From positions 1 to 32,977 of the forward strand of contig JBBTCJ010000067.1 in assembly GCA_038043285.1 (NCBI GenBank): DNA of 32,977 nt. Direction: 5' to 3'. Source of the DNA: JBBTCJ01 sp038043285. Its GTDB lineage: Bacteria > Planctomycetota > Phycisphaerae > UBA1845. The notes under the pieces were generated by a model, which searched no databases, was not told where the DNA came from, and was given only the letters and a program-made list of their open reading frames with translations. This document shows, one piece after another, positions 28,223-32,977 of the stretch. The translations under genes were made by a program, and so were the position numbers. The stretch's first letter is position 1. The number at the start of each line of letters is the position of its first letter.

Positions 28223-28951
28223 TCACGGCTTCGGCTGGAACCGCCTGTCGATCATCGGACCGTTGGAGGGAAGTTCCGTCCGGTTCAAATCGATCACGCT
28301 GCCGTCGACGACCAGTTCAAGCTCAACTCGGGCGCGGAAAAGGAACCCGCGGTCGATGTAATCTCGGTCGGCGGGCACCCACTTCAGCCGTCCCTCTTCC
28401 TCGGGTGCCTGAACGTATTCGGGCAGCTCGCCATTGGCAGAAACGATTCCTGCGGGCCAGGGCGGCGAAGAACGCAGGGCCTTGCCCTCTTCCAAAAGTC
28501 GATCGATATCCTCGCGTTCGCCGGCTACTCCCGGGAACATAGCAATCCCATCGTACGCTGGGGCGAAGATGCGTACCGCGGGCCTGGCATTGCTGGTGAG
28601 GACGCGCTCAGGGAGATCGGGGAGAATCTCCGCCTTGAACAAACGCAACGGCGCACCGGGGCTTTTCACCATGAGCAGGATCGGCCAGAGCTTTTCAAAC
28701 TTCTCTCGATCGTCGAAGACGATCTCGTAAATGTTTTCCTGGATCCCTGCCATCCACTCGATGGTTCGGCATGAGTTCTGCACTTGGTCCAAGGCCTTCG
28801 GCCAGTCGCCCGGCCAAGTGCACCCATCCTGAGTTCTCACCAGCGCGACGGACGCTTTGTCGTTGGTGACGATCATGAACCCCGCAAGAACGAGAATGAC
28901 CGGGAGAACCCCTCTTGGATTCGTCCGGGGCCGCGGCTTCAGCAAACCCAC
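28223..28951 (-). CDS. Membrane-anchored protein of unknown function
   Basis: The GTG at 28949-28951 is preferred: AGAAGGAAGG lies about 6 bases upstream and a single hydrophobic segment (GVLPVILVLAGFMIV) follows near the N-terminus. The product is 242 aa. A frame back to 29035 reaches into palindromic repeats. After the anchor it reads TWPGDWPKALDQVQNSCRTIE, then a FDDREKFEKLWPILLMVKSPGAPL block. That DWPxxLxxL...FxxxWPxLLxVKxxGAPL pattern recalls a group of planctomycete hypothetical proteins. The C-terminal third is rich in charged residues. No enzymatic motif is seen; function unknown. Expected location is the periplasmic face. Confidence 0.75.
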   Translation of the reverse strand: MGLLKPRPRTNPRGVLPVILVLAGFMIVTNDKASVALVRTQDGCTWPGDWPKALDQVQNSCRTIEWMAGIQENIYEIVFDDREKFEKLWPILLMVKSPGAPLRLFKAEILPDLPERVLTSNARPAVRIFAPAYDGIAMFPGVAGEREDIDRLLEEGKALRSSPPWPAGIVSANGELPEYVQAPEEEGRLKWVPADRDYIDRGFLFRARVELELVVDGSVIDLNRTELPSNGPMIDRRFQPKP

Positions 28952-29029
28952 AGGGCACCTTCCTTCTCTACCGCAAAATAGCGCGCAGAGCGCTACTGCT
29001 CCGACGCAGCCAAACAATCGAGTAGTACG

Positions 29030-29097
29030 CCCCACCGCTTGCGGTGGGGAACGGATGAAGAGCGGGAACTTTCAGTCCCCCAGCCTAAGGGCTGGGG
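29030..29097. repeat. Pair of REP-like palindromes
   Basis: CCCCACCGC-TT-GCGGTGGGG (29030-29049) is a perfect 9-bp stem. CCCCAGCC-TAAG-GGCTGGGG (29078-29097) is a perfect 8-bp stem followed by CACCC. The pair fills the gap between two minus-strand genes. Spacing and composition resemble REP/BIME units mobilised by RAYT transposases, of which this window carries a remnant. Confidence 0.65.
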
Positions 29098-29221
29098 CAC
29101 CCAACCCGCAACTTTAGCGGCGATGGCGCAGTAGGCCTTGTGCCAAAGGACGGCTGTCCCAACGGTGATTCGTCCGCCTACGTTGAGCGCCCCAATCGGC
29201 CTTTTGAAACTCCGTCTGGTA

Positions 29222-30508
29222 TCAGTTCTGTTCCCGGCCCGGCGGTTGGGGATCCGCCTTCTTTTCGGTGTCACCGCTTGTCACCGGGTCCGCCTTCGTC
29301 GGCGGCGGGGCGGCGGGCTTGTCGGCCGCGGGCGGCTCCGTCGGTTGGGGCTTGGGCGTCTCGGCGACCTGCGGGGGCTTGGGTGGCGGAGCGAACTCCG
29401 GCGTCTGGAGCCCCTTGCGCTTGGGAAGGCACTCCGAGAGCTGTGCCGAGGTCAACAACGCGCGGAGGCGATCCTCCATCTGCCCGACCAGTTCGTAGAC
29501 GGGTTTGAGCAGTTCGCGCCGAGACTTGTCGATGGCGGACAGTTTGTCGTGATCTCGGGCCTTCTGGGCGGCCTGCTCGTCGGAATACAGCCGATCCAGC
29601 TCCCCCTTGTTGGAGTCGCGGAAATCGAGCACCTTGGCCTTGGACTCGTTGAGGATGGATCGCGCGGCGTCGATTTGACCGGGATCGAGGTTGCAATCGC
29701 GGATGAACCCCTCGACCAGCGTGTCCAGGACGTTGGCCTTGAAACTTTCCACGGCCGGCTGAGGCAGTCCCGCCGCGGGCTTTGAGGGCCGGCGCTGCCG
29801 ACCGTCCTCCACCGGGGGCGGCGGAAAGATGCCGTCGGCGGAAGGCTTGCCTGCCGCCCACGTGTCGAGATTGCGGTTGACCTTCTCAAACTGCTGGAAC
29901 ATGTCGGCGAGGTCGCGGTCGTGCTGGGTTCGCTGGTCGTCCGACAAGTACTCCCGCCACTCGTCGTTGCCTTCCAGGATGGCTTTTTCGGCCAGTTCGG
30001 CGAGCGGGCGAGCGGCCTTGCCGATGCGGCGCACGTCTTCGGGACTCTCCGGCGGCTTGGCGCCGAGCTGCGATGCGAGCAAGTCGCGGATCACCGGCCA
30101 AACGTCGTTCTCGTGGTCCTTGAGGAATTGCGACACCCGCCGGCGCATGATTTCGTCGGTTTTTCTCTTCTGTTCGTCGTTGAGGTTGTAACGCCGCGCG
30201 AGATTCTCCACCGCCTGATCCATAATCAGTTCGATGGTCGCCGACGTATTCCCGGTCGCCGGATCAACCGTCTTCGGATCGCTTCCGGGTGCGGGCGGCG
30301 GCTGGGGAATCGGGCTGGGCTTCGTCGCGGCGGGTTTCGTGGCCGCAGGCTTCGCGGGCACCTTCGGTGCAGGGGATTTCGTCCGTGCCGCCTTGGGGGG
30401 CGCCGGTTGGGGCTTGTCCGATGAGGGAGGTTCCTGGCCGATAACAAGCGACGCGGAAAGGGCGACGCACGCGCAAGCACACCGCCACCGTGGAATGCGA
30501 ACCTTCAT
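29222..30508 (-). CDS. Exported Pro-rich helical protein of unknown function
   Basis: The ATG at 30506-30508 gives 428 aa with a clear signal peptide (MKVRIPRWRCACACVALSASLVIGQ). A Pro/Ala/Lys-rich linker follows (about residues 28-85), then a helical region with MDQAVENLARRYNLNDEQKRKTDEI and a second, similar helical segment around residue 270 (LVEGFIRDCNLDPGQIDAARSIL), suggesting an internal duplication. The C-terminal 75 residues are again Pro/Lys/Ala-rich. The N/D-L-x-x-x-Q pattern in each half recalls LTXXQ-like periplasmic helical proteins, only loosely. It is probably periplasmic, with disordered ends that could cross or bind peptidoglycan. Function unknown. A perfect TATAAT on this strand lies about 50 bp upstream. 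Confidence 0.8.
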   Translation of the reverse strand: MKVRIPRWRCACACVALSASLVIGQEPPSSDKPQPAPPKAARTKSPAPKVPAKPAATKPAATKPSPIPQPPPAPGSDPKTVDPATGNTSATIELIMDQAVENLARRYNLNDEQKRKTDEIMRRRVSQFLKDHENDVWPVIRDLLASQLGAKPPESPEDVRRIGKAARPLAELAEKAILEGNDEWREYLSDDQRTQHDRDLADMFQQFEKVNRNLDTWAAGKPSADGIFPPPPVEDGRQRRPSKPAAGLPQPAVESFKANVLDTLVEGFIRDCNLDPGQIDAARSILNESKAKVLDFRDSNKGELDRLYSDEQAAQKARDHDKLSAIDKSRRELLKPVYELVGQMEDRLRALLTSAQLSECLPKRKGLQTPEFAPPPKPPQVAETPKPQPTEPPAADKPAAPPPTKADPVTSGDTEKKADPQPPGREQN

Positions 30509-30560
30509 GAGTGGTTGTCCTCGAGTCAAGGGTTTTCGGGCGCGCACCCGAGTCACGTAC

Positions 30561-30566
30561 ATTATA
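30561..30566 (-). promoter_or_regulatory. Candidate -10 element (TATAAT) for the 29222-30508 gene
   Basis: A perfect TATAAT on the minus strand lies 53 bp before the ATG at 30508, giving a leader of about 45 nt. No convincing -35 is present at 16-18 bp. GAGGA lies upstream of the ATG as ribosome-binding site. Confidence 0.4.
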
Positions 30567-31533
30567 ACCGGCCGGGCGCTGTCCGGGATGCAGCAGGGAT
30601 CACATTACGCCGCGATGACGGACCGCTGGATCCCGCGACGCGAAACCTGTTCCCTAAGTCGTTGATCGCGTCGCCCTACCTACCTGGGCGTCGATTCTTC
30701 CGCAAGCCGATGATCTCGCGGGGGGTGAATTCGCTCATAGGAGCGCGGGGAGTTCTGGAGGGAAAACTTAGTGGTTTGGCAGGCATGATTCGAGGGGTAA
30801 CCGGAGTCGTGCCCTTGCCCAGGGCGCTCCATTCATGGGGCGGGCGTCGGCGCGGCATGAATGCCGCAGCTCGGATCGACCAGTCAGATTCGGATGGACC
30901 CGTCAAATGAGGCATGTTGGATCACGAGTATTTAGTGCAGTGTTTCCGAATAATATCTAGTCGCACTTCATGTTGTCCGCTGTTGAAGGCTCTTATCCGA
31001 AGATTACGGTGAGCGATCTTCAGGCGATCGTGACAAAAGTCTCTCGTTTACGCTTGAGTTGGGAGAGGGACGTGAGGCTCCGAGGTGCTGGTCGTGCGTC
31101 GCGGACGGGGTGCAATGCACCCGTAGGATCGGTGGGGTTTTTCCTTGCATTATCGGTCTCGAACAGGTACAAAGGTACGCAGATCGAAGGCGGCGTATTG
31201 GAGGCTTTCGACGAAATGTTTGTCGGTCCGTTCGCTCGCGACAGATTCGGGTCGGAGGTTGCGGGCTCGTTGCGCGTCGGAGGAATGCGCAACGGCGCGG
31301 GAACGCGGCAGGGGTAAGCAAGTCGGAAGGTCTGCCCGCCAGAGGAAGACTGCGGTGCTCCGTTGGGTTTTGGGGGCAGGGGCAACGAGGCAGTTTGGTT
31401 AGGTCAAGGTTGGTGGAACGCGGGCAGCAACCGGGAGTGGGATCCTGGCGTAAAAGGTTGGGCTCGACCCTTGTGGAGGGTCGGGTTCCGGGTCGGGAAG
31501 TGGATGGCTTGCGGTAAACGAAAGGAAAAGGCA
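30567..31533. other. Gene-free region of nearly 1 kb upstream of the cohesin-like gene
   Basis: The flanking genes diverge. Reading frames here are short or overlap on both strands and show no family resemblance. The interval 30900-31000 is noticeably AT-richer than its surroundings and is a likely place for the promoter of the plus-strand gene, but no clear -35/-10 pair was found. Confidence 0.45.
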
Positions 31534-32442
31534 ATGCAAAGAATCAAGCGGGTATGGGCGGTAGCGGTCGTTGGGTTGAGCGTCGTCGGTTTGTCGATCG
31601 CCTCGGCGGAGCCGCGTGGATCGTCGCGCGACGCCAAGGGATCGGGACTGACGCTGCACAAGGTGAGCGCGTCCAAGGCGGAGGGGTTCAACAAGATCAC
31701 GGCCGCCGACGGCGGGAGTCTGTTCGTGTCGTCCAAGGCGACCTGGACCTCCGTCGACGTTGCGTCGGCGGTGACCGAGGGCGGGGCGTTGCAGCTCACG
31801 CTGTCGGGTCAGGCTTCCAAGAGAATGCAAACGGAGAAGGGCAAGATCGCGGTGTATGTCGGGGGCGAGCTGCTCGGCATCGGGTCGGTTGACGCCAATG
31901 GCCGGGTGGTGGTCAACGGGCTGTCGGCGGAGCAAGCCGAGCGTGCGACCACGGTGGTCAACGCTGTCACGCCGGTGAACATGGCCGGCCCGGTGATCAG
32001 CGTCGTCCCGGCCGGACGATCGGGCGACCGCTACATGGTCGACGTGTTCGTGCAAGGCGTTCCCGACATTCGAAGCTATCAGGTAACGATGATGGCCGGC
32101 GGTGGCGACAGCGGCACGCTGCAATTGGAGGACGTGCGGATTGACTCCGCCCGTCCCGAGTACGTGTTCGGATCGTCACAGACGGTCACGGCCAACAGCC
32201 CGATGACGGGCAAGCTGGCGGCGGTGTTGTACGACGGAACGGCGGCGGCGTTGAAGCCGGCGTACCTCGGAACGATGACGTTCCGGGCCAGCCCGGATGC
32301 CGCCGGAACGTTCCGCGTTAACGTGGAAGTCGGTCCCGATTCGATCGTGGCGACCGGCGACAACAAGGAGGTCGGCTACAGTGTGGGCGCTGACGCGCGG
32401 ATCGTGGTGGGGCCAACCCGCACCGGACGCGACGACAAGTAG
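31534..32442 (+). CDS. Exported protein with probable cohesin-like domain
   Basis: The ATG at 31534 has AAAGGAAAAGG upstream and begins MQRIKRVWAVAVVGLSVVGLSIASA, a textbook signal peptide; frames extending further upstream lack one. The product is 302 aa. After a first region of about 125 residues, the segment from VISVVPAGRSGDRYMVDVFVQGVPDIRSYQVTM to VNVEVGPDSIVATGDNKEVGYSV is beta-rich. It resembles cohesin-type folds seen in many exported planctomycete proteins (pattern V.G....Y.V...G...DIRSYQV). That is a fold-level guess. No PEP-CTERM or dockerin tail is present. It probably acts outside the cytoplasm in carbohydrate or protein binding. A strong terminator lies 160 bp downstream. Confidence 0.82.
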   Translation: MQRIKRVWAVAVVGLSVVGLSIASAEPRGSSRDAKGSGLTLHKVSASKAEGFNKITAADGGSLFVSSKATWTSVDVASAVTEGGALQLTLSGQASKRMQTEKGKIAVYVGGELLGIGSVDANGRVVVNGLSAEQAERATTVVNAVTPVNMAGPVISVVPAGRSGDRYMVDVFVQGVPDIRSYQVTMMAGGGDSGTLQLEDVRIDSARPEYVFGSSQTVTANSPMTGKLAAVLYDGTAAALKPAYLGTMTFRASPDAAGTFRVNVEVGPDSIVATGDNKEVGYSVGADARIVVGPTRTGRDDK

Positions 32443-32604
32443 CCCGACGCGCGTTGCCAGGCCTCGCGGCCGCTCGGCACGGTTCTTTCAACGGCCGCCG
32501 CTGAGGTCTTATTGAGAGTTGCATTGGCGTCGCGTGCGCCGTTCCTCACCCGCGGGGGCGGTGCGCAAGACGACGCCCAGAGGTTCTGGTTGTGCAAAAC
32601 CCCA

Positions 32605-32634
32605 GCCGTCCGGTGACCCCGGGCGGCTTTTTTT
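32605..32634 (+). terminator. Rho-independent terminator of the cohesin-like gene
   Basis: GCCGTCCGG (32605-32613) and CCGGGCGGC (32619-32627) form a 9-bp stem with one G-T wobble and a 5-nt loop, followed by seven Ts. Gene ends at 32442. Confidence 0.85.
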
Positions 32635-32849
32635 CTACGGTGGCAAAGGATGCTTGATGTTTTTTGATGGATTTGGCCAATCAATCGACGGGAGCCGTCA
32701 ATAGATCGGGAAGGCCATGGATGGCCAAGATACAGATTGCCGCCCGAAGGTGTCGGCGTAGAAGAGGCTTCATCCCTGCATCAAACGCTGCCCGCATTGC
32801 CGCAAGACCATGTGGTCGGGTCCGTAACACTTCCGGCGGGATCTCTTGT

Positions 32850-32953
32850 GGCCCCGTAAGGGGCCGAGGAAGATAGCCACGGGTGGAGTCCGCCATCGGC
32901 GGACGGAACCCGTGGATAGCGTTCATTCAATCCAACCCGCCCCGGCGGGGCGG
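32850..32953. repeat. Cluster of three palindromes at the right edge
   Basis: GGCCCC-GTAA-GGGGCC (32850-32865) comes first. Next is a compound stem at 32877-32915 (CCACGGGT/ACCCGTGG outside, GTCCGCC/GGCGGAC inside). Last is CCGCCCC-GGC-GGGGCGG (32937-32953). The minus-strand frame through them shows no family resemblance. This looks like a REP cluster or the end of a mobile element continuing beyond the window. Confidence 0.65.
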
Positions 32954-32977
32954 CGGAATGCCACATTTCCAGGTTTC

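Noticed and set aside
31004..31534. A 176-codon minus-strand frame upstream of the cohesin-like gene
   Set aside because: Pro/Arg/Ser-rich composition typical of shadow frames, no signal or motif, and it overlaps the likely promoter region of the opposite gene.
32681..32926. An 81-codon minus-strand frame at the right edge
   Set aside because: It runs through two perfect palindromes, so its N-terminal part is dictated by repeat sequence; the rest has no recognisable motif. The window ends too soon to decide.

Overview
The window is a GC-rich chromosomal segment from a bacterium of the Planctomycetota, probably near the Phycisphaerae. The clues are a small protein of a family restricted to Verrucomicrobia and Planctomycetes (78-623), a giant secreted Cys-rich repeat protein with GACC-type repeats and an IPTL-CTERM tail, an S1 protein ending in GGLSSHFEW, a short EPFRI-type protein (14578-14904), and many short palindromic repeats. 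The lineage is an inference from gene content. Two runs of exactly 10 Ns mark scaffold joins, so this looks like a draft or metagenomic assembly.

Layout. Positions 1-2700 (minus strand) hold trxA, a PSP1/RicT-family gene and the Verruco/Plancto-restricted gene, all reading the same way and probably co-transcribed from a promoter at 2642-2671. Positions 3124-9096 (minus) are one 1990-aa exported protein built of about 24 copies of a 58-residue, eight-cysteine unit. After a 1.2-kb gene-free divergent region come rpsA and two tandem paralogous genes for exported proteins of about 300 aa, with a shard of a PKD/Ig-like protein between them. Positions 14344-14468 carry a decayed REP-associated tyrosine transposase. 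A small gene then diverges from carB.

Positions 14950-25335 are a block of housekeeping genes on the plus strand: carB (enlarged to 1311 aa by in-frame repeat-like insertions), cdsA, phoH, pgpH, ybeY and a CorC/HlyC-type CBS protein. The order phoH-(pgpH)-ybeY-corC is a widely conserved neighbourhood linked to RNA/ribosome maturation and membrane/ion homeostasis. The 10-N gap in ybeY appears to be artificial: the two sides share 4 bases and merging them restores the frame.

Positions 25336-28222 are an accessory island. It holds a dispersed repeat, palindromes, a 130-bp shard of another DNA methyltransferase, and a compact restriction-modification system: a likely restriction endonuclease and an XRE controller on the minus strand, diverging from a D12-class adenine methyltransferase. 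It is followed by two copies of a GGGGACATTCTACTTT motif also present beside the transposase remnant. Positions 28223-30508 encode two exported or membrane-anchored proteins (minus). Positions 31534-32442 encode a signal-peptide protein with a probable cohesin-like fold and a clear rho-independent terminator. The right edge holds a cluster of palindromes.

The most interesting material is the giant repeat protein with its internal block duplication, repeat elements accommodated inside an essential enzyme (CarB), the tandem secreted paralogs of unknown function, and the controller-regulated R-M island with face-to-face, apparently leaderless promoters. No rRNA, tRNA or CRISPR array was seen.
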